Below are positions 1 through 5,938 of a stretch of DNA of 6,450 nucleotides, piece after piece (the stretch's first letter is position 1; the number at the start of each line of letters is the position of its first letter). Both the position numbers and the translations under genes were made by a program. The stretch lies in NCBI GenBank assembly GCA_937928585.1, contig CALEZK010000065.1, positions 1 to 6,450 of the forward strand, read 5' to 3'. The notes below the pieces were generated by a model that saw only the letters and a program-made list of their open reading frames with translations, did no database searches and was not told where the DNA came from. Source of the DNA: an uncultured bacterium. Lineage in GTDB: Bacteria > Hydrogenedentota > Hydrogenedentia > Hydrogenedentales > SLHB01.

Positions 1-604
1 TGTCAATAACGCGCATGTTGCGTCCCTCAAGCATGATCCCGAGCCGTCGCGCGTTCATCACGAAGCAGTTCTCGATAGTGATATTGTGGCAGGGATCGCC
101 AGACCCGCCAGGGACCGCGCAAAACGCCTTGATGCCGCAGAACTCGAAGCGCCCGTGCGACACGTTGGGATCGCCTTCGCCCAATGGGTTTTGGTCGCGG
201 TTTGCGTCGACATAAAGATTGCGAATCACGATGTGGCCTACGCCGGAACCGATGATTCGAATGACATTCGTTTCCTGTTGCGGCGCCTGGACTAATTTTG
301 TGGAAGGCCCCTGGCCTTCGATGACCACATTGCTGCGTTCAATCAATACGCCGCCGAGGGATCCTTCCACGCGGCGTATGTCATATGTGCCTTCCATCAG
401 CACGATGCGTCCGCCAGGCGCGGGCAGAGCGCGGATTGCAGCGTTGATTTCTTCCTGATCTCCTTCGCCGTCACAGACGAAAGTCGCTTGTGCTTTAGAG
501 GAATCGGCTGAATCGCGCGCAGCAATAGTATATGTCGCGGTGGCGTTTGGCGCTTCAGGAGATGCGGCAAACGCGAGCAGCGCGCAGAATAGAAATGAAT
601 GCAT
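1..604 (-). CDS. Secreted right-handed beta-helix (pectate-lyase-like fold) protein, C-terminus cut by window edge
   Basis: The frame is open from ATG at 604-602 to the left edge, giving 201 visible codons and no stop. The start follows GGAG at 614-611 with 6 bp spacing. Residues 1-14 form a short hydrophobic signal peptide (MHSFLFCALLAFAA) with likely cleavage near A13/A14. Residues about 28-75 carry the N-terminal pattern common in right-handed parallel beta-helix proteins: A-x-D-S, then F-V-C-D-G-x-G-D-Q (42-50), I-N-x-A-I (53-57), L-P-x-x-G-G (60-65) and E-G-T-Y (71-74). From about residue 85 onward short V/I-rich strands alternate with turns (NVVIEGQG, HIVIRNLYVD, NITIENCF), as expected for stacked coils. 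These folds often bind or cleave polysaccharide, or form surface structures. No catalytic residues can be assigned in the visible part, so the substrate is unknown. The gene lies 35 bp downstream of the response regulator on the same strand and is probably cotranscribed with it. Confidence 0.85.
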   Translation of the reverse strand, partial: MHSFLFCALLAFAASPEAPNATATYTIAARDSADSSKAQATFVCDGEGDQEEINAAIRALPAPGGRIVLMEGTYDIRRVEGSLGGVLIERSNVVIEGQGPSTKLVQAPQQETNVIRIIGSGVGHIVIRNLYVDANRDQNPLGEGDPNVSHGRFEFCGIKAFCAVPGGSGDPCHNITIENCFVMNARRLGIMLEGRNMRVID

Positions 605-639
605 CGAAATCTCCGGTGTATTGCCGCGCCGGGGATGAC

Positions 640-1002
640 TCAGTTGTTGAGGAGCGCGCGGACTTCCTGTTCGAGTTCGCTTAGCAACATCGGTTTGGCC
701 AGGATTCGCGTCGCACCCGTTGCGGCAGGATCGCCCGCGCGATCGGGAAATCCGCTGAGGATAAGAATGGGGACGTTGGGATTGAACTGGCGGATTGCGC
801 CGATGGCAGTGGTCCCGTCCATCTTCGGCATGACGAGATCCATCGTGATCACGTCATATTCGTTCTCACGACATTTCTCGACAGCCATTACCCCGTTTTC
901 GGCGGTGTCCACCTCGAAGCCCGACATTTCGAACCAGCGGTTCAACGCAAAACGGATATTCTCTTCGTCGTCTACGACCAAAATTCTAGGTTTTGTATTC
1001 AT
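640..1002 (-). CDS. Single-domain (CheY-like) response regulator
   Basis: This 120-residue protein consists only of a phosphoacceptor receiver domain. Visible landmarks are the acidic pair D11-D12 after the first strand (RILVVDDEE), the phosphorylation site D55 in MDLVMPKMDG, the switch S83 in ILSGF, and K103-P104 in ILAKP. All four conserved positions are intact, so it should accept phosphate from a histidine kinase. No DNA-binding or enzymatic output domain follows, so output is probably by protein-protein contact or phosphotransfer. The ATG at 1002 was chosen because the domain begins there. An in-frame upstream ATG (1086) would add 28 non-domain residues and would lie upstream of the predicted promoter. 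The ribosome binding site is weak (GGGA about 10 bp upstream). The partner kinase is not in the window. The beta-helix gene follows at 35 bp. Confidence 0.93.
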   Translation of the reverse strand: MNTKPRILVVDDEENIRFALNRWFEMSGFEVDTAENGVMAVEKCRENEYDVITMDLVMPKMDGTTAIGAIRQFNPNVPILILSGFPDRAGDPAATGATRILAKPMLLSELEQEVRALLNN

Positions 1003-1023
1003 GCACGTTTCCCAAGAGACGAA

Positions 1024-1052
1024 ACTATAGCGTCTGACCGCGCCGCGTGCAA
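1024..1052 (-). promoter_or_regulatory. Sigma70-like promoter for the response regulator / beta-helix unit
   Basis: Read on the minus strand, TTGCAC (1052-1047) is separated by exactly 17 bp from TATAGT (1029-1024), a 5/6 match to the -10 consensus. Transcription would begin near 1017, leaving a leader of about 15 nt before ATG 1002. The prediction rests on spacing and consensus only. Confidence 0.55.
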
Positions 1053-1071
1053 TAGTGCGAAGCGGGTGTAC

Positions 1072-1100
1072 TCGACACAGGCGCATTCATTGGGTAGGAT
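1072..1100 (+). promoter_or_regulatory. Possible sigma70-like promoter for the beta-propeller gene
   Basis: TCGACA (1072-1077, 5/6 match to TTGACA) is followed after 17 bp by TAGGAT (1095-1100, 4/6 match). The start would be near 1107, with a leader of about 55 nt to ATG 1162. It would be divergent from the response-regulator promoter, with the -35 boxes about 20 bp apart. This is a weaker prediction than the opposite one. Confidence 0.35.
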
Positions 1101-1161
1101 GGCATCACCGGGGGCGGTAAGGTCTGGGCAAACTGTTTCGTATTTTGAGAGGGAGCTATCC

Positions 1162-2646
1162 ATGGATCGTGTCAAGTTCTGGAGGGGTGTGCCATGTTCG
1201 CGACACCTGCTCGGGGGCGTGTCGCTGCTGGTATGCAGCAGCATGCTCTTGCCGCAATGTAACCCCGGGGGTCTCGACGCGCAGGATTTCGTGCTGCTCA
1301 GCGAGAACGGCTTTGATGCAAGCGACCACGACGACGACAACAATGAGTATGCCTGGTCAATGCGGTACTTCCGGCCGGATGGCGACAAGTCCGGCACCGT
1401 CTACGTGGGCACAGGCAACAACATCAGCGGCATCTTTACGTACTACGCCGAGGCAAACCTGAGCGGGGGCGAAACCGATAATCCTCCTGTGCTGCCGCCG
1501 GAGATTCGCCGTCACCGACCCGACCTTGGCGAAGACGTTTGGGAGAAGGTGCTCGACTATCGCGATATCGATGACGATCTCAAGACCTACGGGTTTCGGT
1601 CCATGATCGTTTACGACGCCGAGAGCGAGACGCAGAAAGGTGCGCTTACTTCTTACCTCTATGCGGGGAGTCAGGGTGTTGATGGTTCAACCTTGTGGCG
1701 GTCAAGCACGGGCGACGCCGGAACCTGGGAGAGCGTATTCACTTCAGGGCCGAATAGTGCCTCCATGCGCGCGCTCGCGGTGCACGACGGCAAGCTGTAT
1801 GTCGGGTTTGCGTTCGACGCGCTTGCGATGGAGAACCCGCCAGCCGCGGAGATTTGGGTGTCAGAAAATGGCGTGGGTTTCGAGCCGGTGATGCAGGATG
1901 GCTTCGGCGATCCCAACAACCGTGCCGTGGAATTCCTGATGCCCTTTGACGGCTGGCTCTTCGCTGGAACCAAAAATGACGTTGATGGGTATGAAGTCTG
2001 GAAGCTGGACGGCCCCGGCGACCAAGACGAGCCTGTGCAAGTGGTTGATAACGGCGGTCCGGATTCCCGCAACGAATCTGCGGGGACCGCGTTTGTGTTC
2101 AAGGAAAAACTTTACGTCGGCAGTCTAATTTTCTACGGTTACAACCGAATACAGAATAATGGGTTCAAAGGCTGCGACATCATTCGCATCGACACCGATG
2201 ATTCGTGGGAGACAGTGGTCGGCCCGCGTTCGGTGTCGGGTTACAATTCGGGCTTCAATTATTTCACCAACGCATACTGTTGGCAGTTCGAGGAACACGA
2301 CGGCTGGCTGTACACCGGCACTTTCGATCAGGCGACGTTGCTTGCGGGCCTGCTCGATAATTTGCCCGCCATTATTGCCTTGTTGCAGGAGCAGAATCAG
2401 AAAGCGGCATTGGGCGAGTTTCTTGATTTCGACGACTGGATGCGTCTCATGGAGGGCGGCGGCGATATCTTCAAGACACAGGACGGCGAGAACTGGTTCC
2501 GAATCACCAGCGACGGACTGGGCAATCGCGGCAACTACGGCTGGCGCACGATGGAATCGACGCCGGACGGCCACCTCTACCTGGGGTCGGCGAATCCTAC
2601 AAATGGCCTCGAAATCTGGCGAACGGTGGAGCCGTTGGAAGAGTAA
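1162..2646 (+). CDS. Secreted seven-repeat beta-propeller-like protein
   Basis: This 494-residue protein is of unknown function. ATG 1162 is preferred over in-frame ATGs at 1066 and 1099 because GGGAG (1151-1155) lies 6 bp upstream and a signal sequence begins there. Residues about 15-32 are hydrophobic, ending in LPQC (C33). That is a poor lipobox, so it may be a lipoprotein or simply exported. Seven strands of the form (L/V)-(Y/F)-x-G have their aromatic residue at 81, 167, 213, 267, 318, 384 and 473. They are often followed by E-(I/V)-W or D-I-(F/I) and then D/N-G-x-x-W/F (EIWVSENG, EVWKLDG, DIFKTQDG, EIWRT). Such repeats usually form beta-propeller blades, and seven would close a propeller (inference). 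The longer gap from 384 to 473 holds a leucine/glutamine-rich, probably helical insert at about residues 391-430. An Asp-rich run (about residues 52-59) could bind calcium. It is transcribed divergently from the response regulator and ends at a terminator. Confidence 0.85.
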   Translation: MDRVKFWRGVPCSRHLLGGVSLLVCSSMLLPQCNPGGLDAQDFVLLSENGFDASDHDDDNNEYAWSMRYFRPDGDKSGTVYVGTGNNISGIFTYYAEANLSGGETDNPPVLPPEIRRHRPDLGEDVWEKVLDYRDIDDDLKTYGFRSMIVYDAESETQKGALTSYLYAGSQGVDGSTLWRSSTGDAGTWESVFTSGPNSASMRALAVHDGKLYVGFAFDALAMENPPAAEIWVSENGVGFEPVMQDGFGDPNNRAVEFLMPFDGWLFAGTKNDVDGYEVWKLDGPGDQDEPVQVVDNGGPDSRNESAGTAFVFKEKLYVGSLIFYGYNRIQNNGFKGCDIIRIDTDDSWETVVGPRSVSGYNSGFNYFTNAYCWQFEEHDGWLYTGTFDQATLLAGLLDNLPAIIALLQEQNQKAALGEFLDFDDWMRLMEGGGDIFKTQDGENWFRITSDGLGNRGNYGWRTMESTPDGHLYLGSANPTNGLEIWRTVEPLEE

Positions 2647-2673
2647 GTTCTGAGCCAAGCGTGGCAATACAGT

Positions 2674-2717
2674 AAACGGGGCGGGTCCTCCTATCGGGGT
2701 GCCCTCCCCGTTTTGCT
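2674..2717 (+). terminator. Rho-independent terminator after the propeller gene
   Basis: AAACGGGGCGGG (2674-2685) can pair with CCCTCCCCGTTT (2702-2713) with one C/T mismatch. Alternatively, a compact stem CGGGG (2695-2699) / CCCCG (2706-2710) with a 6-nt loop forms directly before TTTT. Either places a GC-rich hairpin in front of a short U tract 28 bp after the stop codon. On the minus strand the same hairpin is followed only by TTTACTG, so it may also weakly stop transcription coming from the tRNA side. Confidence 0.8.
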
Positions 2718-2854
2718 TACGCTTCTTTTTCCTTGTTCCCGAGCAGGACCAGCACACCTTGCAGCAGAATGCCGAAACCCTTCAGGAATGGATTAGGGCG
2801 CATCTCGCCAAAAGCGTACGCCGGCAAGGAAGAAATTCGTTTGACGTGTTTCAT
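2717..2854 (-). CDS. Small 45-residue hypothetical protein downstream of tRNA-Ala
   Basis: ATG (2854-2852) is preceded by GGGAG (2865-2861) at 6 bp, one of the better ribosome binding sites in the window. The frame ends at TAA (2719-2717). The peptide starts with a basic stretch (MKHVKRIS). It has a middle segment of about 17 mostly hydrophobic residues (FLKGFGILLQGVLVLLG, about residues 23-39) that could be a membrane-associated or amphipathic helix, and it ends with charged NKEKEA. I do not recognise a family. It lies 35 bp behind the 3' end of the tRNA on the same strand, with no terminator visible between them, so it may be transcribed from the tRNA promoter. Its stop codon is 3 bp from the terminator hairpin of the converging propeller gene. 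A longer frame upstream of this ATG is only an accidental reading through the tRNA. Confidence 0.55.
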   Translation of the reverse strand: MKHVKRISSLPAYAFGEMRPNPFLKGFGILLQGVLVLLGNKEKEA

Positions 2855-2889
2855 GGAAAGCTCCCGGTGAATTGAAGCGGGAGAAAAGA

Positions 2890-2965
2890 TGGTGGAGCGG
2901 AAGGGAGTCGAACCCTCGGCCTCTGCATTGCGAACGCAGCGCTCTCCCAACTGAGCTACCGCCCC
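2890..2965 (-). tRNA. tRNA-Ala, anticodon CGC
   Basis: A full 76-nt cloverleaf is visible. The 7-bp acceptor is GGGGCGG (2965-2959) with CCGCTCC (2900-2894), followed by discriminator A and an encoded CCA (2892-2890). The G3:U70 wobble pair, the alanine identity element, is present. The D arm contains AGCTCAGTTGGGAGAGC. The anticodon stem is CTGCG/TGCAG with loop TTCGCAA, giving anticodon CGC (2932-2930) for codon GCG. The T arm is GAGGG-TTCGACT-CCCTT. GCG codons are frequent in the neighbouring genes. Confidence 0.97.
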
Positions 2966-2992
2966 ACGGCACATGCTTGGATACAGCGCGAA

Positions 2993-3022
2993 AAGGTAAC
3001 AAACGCGGGACAGAATTGTCAA
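2993..3022 (-). promoter_or_regulatory. Promoter of tRNA-Ala
   Basis: On the minus strand a perfect TTGACA (3022-3017) is followed after 17-18 bp by TTACCT/TACCTT (2999-2993), a poor match to TATAAT. Initiation would be near 2986, about 20 nt before the mature tRNA end. The -35 box is strong and the -10 assignment uncertain. Confidence 0.55.
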
Positions 3023-3079
3023 ACGCGCGCTTTCACAAACTGTGCGCGGCGCGTCCGCGAAATATGAAACGAAAATCGC

Positions 3080-3085
3080 TATACT
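3080..3085 (+). promoter_or_regulatory. Possible -10 element for the MCE / lipoprotein operon
   Basis: TATACT (3080-3085) matches the -10 consensus at 5/6 positions. It would start transcription near 3092, leaving a leader of about 28 nt before ATG 3120. No good -35 hexamer is seen 16-18 bp upstream (the bases there are GCGAAA-like). The promoter is therefore weak, activator-dependent or misplaced. Confidence 0.35.
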
Positions 3086-3119
3086 CCTGCCTTCAACAGA
3101 AATGGGACGACGGGGTGCA

Positions 3120-4181
3120 ATGCCAGCGAAGAAGCACAATTTCACCGTGACCGAGATTAAGGCCGGCATCATGGTACTCGCCTCAATCGGTGTGTTTGCC
3201 GCATTTGCCGTTTCAATCGCGGGCATGTGGCCGGAACCGGAACAGAACGTATACGTCTGTTACTTCAAGGACACCCTTGGCCTAAACAAAGGCGCAGATG
3301 TCCGATTCGGCGGCGTGAAGATCGGTCGAGTCCGTTCCGTTGCCGCGGATACCGCGCGCGTGGCCGAAGCACCGCCCGTTACCGAACCGGCGGAGGATTC
3401 CGATGAACCTGTCGCGCAGGTGCAAGCGCCCATCATTCGGGTCGAAGCTGCGATCGATCCTGGCGTGCCGATCAATGAACAATCTTTTGCCTATATCGGC
3501 CAGACTACATTAACCGCGGAAAAACACCTTGAGATCACCACAGGTTTACCCCAATCGCGGCGGTTGGCGGCGGGCGAGGAGATTCCCGTCGGATTGGGCG
3601 GCGGCTTGTTCGATCAGGCCGGCGGCATCGCAAAAAGCGTTGAATCCGGCATCGAGAGCGTGAAGGCGTTGCTCGGGGTGGAACAAGCCATGGTCGAGTC
3701 CAGCGATGGCAAGCTCGACACCACCATTGTAACGCTGCTGCGCGGCGTCGATCAGGCGGTGAGCGAGAGCAAGGGGCTCGTGGGTGATGCCCGCAACATT
3801 ATGGGGCAGTATCGTGGCGATATCGGCACTGTCATAAACGAAGTCATCAAGATCGAACAGAGCGCGAATGCCCTCGTCGCGGAATTGAACGGACTTGTTG
3901 CCGACAACCGCGTCGACATTCAAAACACCGTGCAGCAACTTCCGACTTTGTTGGGCCGGGTCGATGCGCTGGCCGATGATCTGGAAGTAATCGCAATGGG
4001 CCTGCAGTCCACCCTGGAGAGCACCGGCGACACAATCGAAGACAACCGCCCCGCAATCGAGGAGACGATCATCGATTTGCGGGACACCGTGGGCAATTTG
4101 AAGACCTTTTCGCGCAATCTCGCGGAACAGCCTGAGTCGGTGTTGTGGGGCAAGAGTCAAAAGGAACGCAAGGGCGAATGA
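3120..4181 (+). CDS. MCE (MlaD-type) lipid-transport substrate-binding protein
   Basis: This 353-residue protein carries one MCE domain. Residues 1-14 are basic and polar, and about 16-36 form one membrane helix, giving an inner-membrane anchor with the rest in the periplasm. The MCE domain spans about 42-142. It shows VYVCYFKDTLGLNKGADVRF (44-63), GVKIGRVRSV (65-74) and, after an insert, VPINEQSFAYIGQTTLTAEK (116-135) followed by HLEITTG. The 77-104 insert is rich in Pro, Glu, Asp and Ala and interrupts two core strands. Residues about 155-340 are heptad-like and helical, and the end (EQPESVLWG) resembles the tail of many MlaD-like proteins. In this family, MCE domains form hexameric rings and helical tails form channels that carry phospholipids between membranes. 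ATG 3120 is preferred over 3102 because GGGG lies just upstream. The stop overlaps the next start (ATGA), indicating translational coupling. No permease or ATPase gene is adjacent. Confidence 0.9.
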   Translation: MPAKKHNFTVTEIKAGIMVLASIGVFAAFAVSIAGMWPEPEQNVYVCYFKDTLGLNKGADVRFGGVKIGRVRSVAADTARVAEAPPVTEPAEDSDEPVAQVQAPIIRVEAAIDPGVPINEQSFAYIGQTTLTAEKHLEITTGLPQSRRLAAGEEIPVGLGGGLFDQAGGIAKSVESGIESVKALLGVEQAMVESSDGKLDTTIVTLLRGVDQAVSESKGLVGDARNIMGQYRGDIGTVINEVIKIEQSANALVAELNGLVADNRVDIQNTVQQLPTLLGRVDALADDLEVIAMGLQSTLESTGDTIEDNRPAIEETIIDLRDTVGNLKTFSRNLAEQPESVLWGKSQKERKGE

Positions 4182-5776
4182 CGACACGATTCCACACGTT
4201 TTGGGTGTTGCTTTCGGCGGTTGTGATCGCAGGATGCGTCGGCACCACACCGCCCAGGCTCTACACGTTGAACATGAGTCGTTCCGGGGGGGCAGCGCCA
4301 AATCTCAACATCGAAGTGGCGCGGTTGCGTCCGGTGGATGCATTGAGCCGGGGCGGTATCCTGATTCGTCGCGATGATCACGAGTTGGATGCGTTTCCTT
4401 TGGATACGTGGGCATCCAATCTCGGCGAGCTCGTGTCCGGAAAACTTGCATCAGAGTTTGGCCCCTCAGATCCCGCGCGGGAAACGCTCGCATTGACCGG
4501 TGACATTCTTTCATTCGAACAAATCATCACTGGCGATGGCGCTGCCGACGCACATGCGGCCATTGCCGTGGAAGTGCGGAAAAAAGGCGACAGCCGCTAC
4601 AGCGCGCCGATCATTGCGAAGACTTTCGAGGCGCGCGTGCCCGCGGCCCCTGCGGTGAAAGATACGGTTGCCGCGCTTAGTCTTGCAGTGGAAACAATTG
4701 CAAAGGAAATCGCCGACGCGGTGAACGCGGCGCCCATCGAGTCTGCGCCGAAACCGCCAGAGGTCGAAAAACTGCACACGCTCAACATGGCGCCGTCGGG
4801 TAAAGCGCGTGCCGCGCATAACATCGATGTAACGGCATTGCGCCGGCACGAATCGCTATCCCGAAACAGCATCTTGATTCGCCCCACGCCTACGAGTGTT
4901 GAATACTATGCAGCCGATCGCTGGGCAGCGAGCGTCTCCACGCTTGTGGCGGAAAAGCTCGAATCCGAGTTTGGCGCGCCGGTCGAAGGACGCGACACGG
5001 TGCAGTTGTCCGGGGCCATTCTTGCGTTTGAGCGCGTGGACGACGCAGCAGGTTCGGCGGCGCGGGTGAAACTTGACTTGACGTTGCAGCGAAACGCGTT
5101 GAAGGGCGAGACCCGCCCCATTCTGTGGAAAGTGTATGAAGAGACCGTTCCCGCGGCCAGCCCGTCCGCACAGGACGTTGCAAAAGCGCTGTCGCAGTCG
5201 TTGGAAACGATTGCCGCAGCCATTGCGGCGGACGTGGAGCGCGTGCCCGTCCCGCAAGCACCGGCCTCGGCGCAACCGGTGCAACTGTACACCCTCGACA
5301 TGACGTCCTCGGGCAATGCGCAGTGCAAGCACAACGTCGTGTTTGACCGCATCGCAACGCACGATTCGCTGACCCGCGCGGACATCTTGATCGTGCGCGA
5401 TCAGACTGCGGTCGAGCATTTCTCGAATGAACGGTGGGCATCGAGTCTTTCCGAACTGGTGCCGGAAAAACTTGCAGCGGAATTTGGCCCCCTGCAGGAC
5501 GGCCGGCGTACGGTCCGCGTTTCGGGCATGGTGAGCGGGTTCGAGCAGGTTGAATTGAATGGAACCCGCGAAGCCCTGGCGAAGCTCATTCTCGAGTATC
5601 GATGGGAAGGAAGCGACCTGCCCGCAGTACGCCGCAGCTACGAATCCAGGATACCGGTCGAAGGCACAGGCGCGGCGGCTACCGTAAAATCGCTATCCAA
5701 GGCGATGGAAGATGTCGCCGCAAAGGCGGCCGCAGATATCAACGTCCTGCCCGAGCCCCAACCAGCGAAACCGTAG
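4178..5776 (+). CDS. Outer-membrane-type lipoprotein with three tandem ABC-transport auxiliary (PqiC/YmbA-like) domains
   Basis: This 532-residue protein has a lipoprotein signal peptide (residues 1-19) with lipobox I17-A18-G19-C20. The residue after C20 is Val rather than Asp, so outer-membrane sorting is plausible. Three homologous domains begin at L28 (LYTLNM), L199 (LHTLNM) and L370 (LYTLDM), an exact period of 171 residues. Each contains the same landmarks in order: S-(R/T)-x-x-I-L-I (ILIR or ILIV), W-A-(S/A)-x-(L/V)-S/G-x-L-V, E/G-K-L-x-x-E-F-G, a (T/R)-(L/V)-x-(L/V)-(S/T)-G strand ending in FE(Q/R), a strand leading to (Y/F)-E-(S/A/E), and a terminal helix ending in A-A/I-D. This pattern fits the ABC-type transport auxiliary lipoprotein family that partners MCE proteins (PqiC with PqiB). 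Family members usually have one such domain in about 200 residues. Translation is coupled to the MCE gene by a 4-bp ATGA overlap. The domain assignment is by pattern recognition, not by a profile search. Confidence 0.85.
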   Translation: MTTRFHTFWVLLSAVVIAGCVGTTPPRLYTLNMSRSGGAAPNLNIEVARLRPVDALSRGGILIRRDDHELDAFPLDTWASNLGELVSGKLASEFGPSDPARETLALTGDILSFEQIITGDGAADAHAAIAVEVRKKGDSRYSAPIIAKTFEARVPAAPAVKDTVAALSLAVETIAKEIADAVNAAPIESAPKPPEVEKLHTLNMAPSGKARAAHNIDVTALRRHESLSRNSILIRPTPTSVEYYAADRWAASVSTLVAEKLESEFGAPVEGRDTVQLSGAILAFERVDDAAGSAARVKLDLTLQRNALKGETRPILWKVYEETVPAASPSAQDVAKALSQSLETIAAAIAADVERVPVPQAPASAQPVQLYTLDMTSSGNAQCKHNVVFDRIATHDSLTRADILIVRDQTAVEHFSNERWASSLSELVPEKLAAEFGPLQDGRRTVRVSGMVSGFEQVELNGTREALAKLILEYRWEGSDLPAVRRSYESRIPVEGTGAAATVKSLSKAMEDVAAKAAADINVLPEPQPAKP

Positions 5777-5849
5777 AGGGGCCGCAGCCAACGACCCGCA
5801 CGGTCCTTATCATGGCTTGTAGAAGGCCTGACACCACAATCTGTTCCTT

Positions 5850-5931
5850 GTCGACTACAATAGGTTGTATAATTATGTCTAGTCGACTACAATCTGCATG
5901 CTTGACGCTCCAGAATCTACAATATATTGTA
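5850..5931. promoter_or_regulatory. Operator-like array of TACAA(N4)TTGTA dyads
   Basis: Two 14-bp inverted repeats share the form TACAA-N4-TTGTA: TACAATAGGTTGTA (5856-5869) and the perfect palindrome TACAATATATTGTA (5918-5931). A third copy of the left half (TACAAT, 5888-5893) lies between them. It lies within a 12-bp direct repeat GTCGACTACAAT that occurs at 5850-5861 and 5882-5893. Left-half starts are 32 and 30 bp apart, close to three helical turns. The right dyad overlaps the -10 region next to the LysM start codon. This looks like a set of dimer-binding repressor sites; the regulator is unknown. Confidence 0.5.
5902..5930 (+). promoter_or_regulatory. Promoter immediately upstream of the LysM gene
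   Basis: TTGACG (5902-5907, 5/6) is spaced 17 bp from TATTGT (5925-5930, 4/6). Transcription would start about 5937, almost at ATG 5939. This implies a leaderless or near-leaderless transcript and agrees with the absence of a Shine-Dalgarno sequence. A perfect TATAAT at 5868-5873, without a good -35 box, could be a second start giving a leader of about 60 nt. Confidence 0.45.
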
Positions 5932-5938
5932 TGTCTTG

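Noticed and set aside
2125..2757. 210-codon minus-strand ORF
   Set aside because: It is antisense to the propeller gene and crosses the terminator. It is Arg/Val/Ala-rich low-quality coding sequence with no recognisable features.
2890..3022. tRNA-Ala as an integration site for a mobile element
   Set aside because: No integrase gene and no repeat of the tRNA 3' end were seen elsewhere in the window.
2872..3150. Plus-strand ORF with the segment WWSGRESNPRPLHCERSALP
   Set aside because: It is the antisense translation of the tRNA-Ala gene, a well-known artefact in automatic annotations.
2793..3226. Minus-strand ORFs reading through the tRNA (GAVAQLGERC and GGSSVGRALRSQ segments)
   Set aside because: These are sense-strand translations of the tRNA, another common artefact. 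Only the part from ATG 2854 with its own ribosome binding site is kept.
3546..4301. 251-codon minus-strand ORF
   Set aside because: It is antisense to the MCE gene, has no domain pattern or ribosome binding site, and its composition matches a shadow of the real frame.
4856..5441. Several overlapping minus-strand ORFs of 159-187 codons
   Set aside because: They are shadows of the repeated lipoprotein gene, whose GC-rich codons leave antisense frames open.
5793..5810. Small hairpin GACC-CGCAC-GGTC followed by CTTAT after the lipoprotein stop
   Set aside because: The stem is only 4 bp with no U tract, too weak to call a terminator.
5850..5893. Possible CRISPR or attachment-site repeat from the duplicated GTCGACTACAAT
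   Set aside because: There are only two 12-bp copies in a promoter region, with no spacer array, integrase or cas gene; operator sites explain it better.
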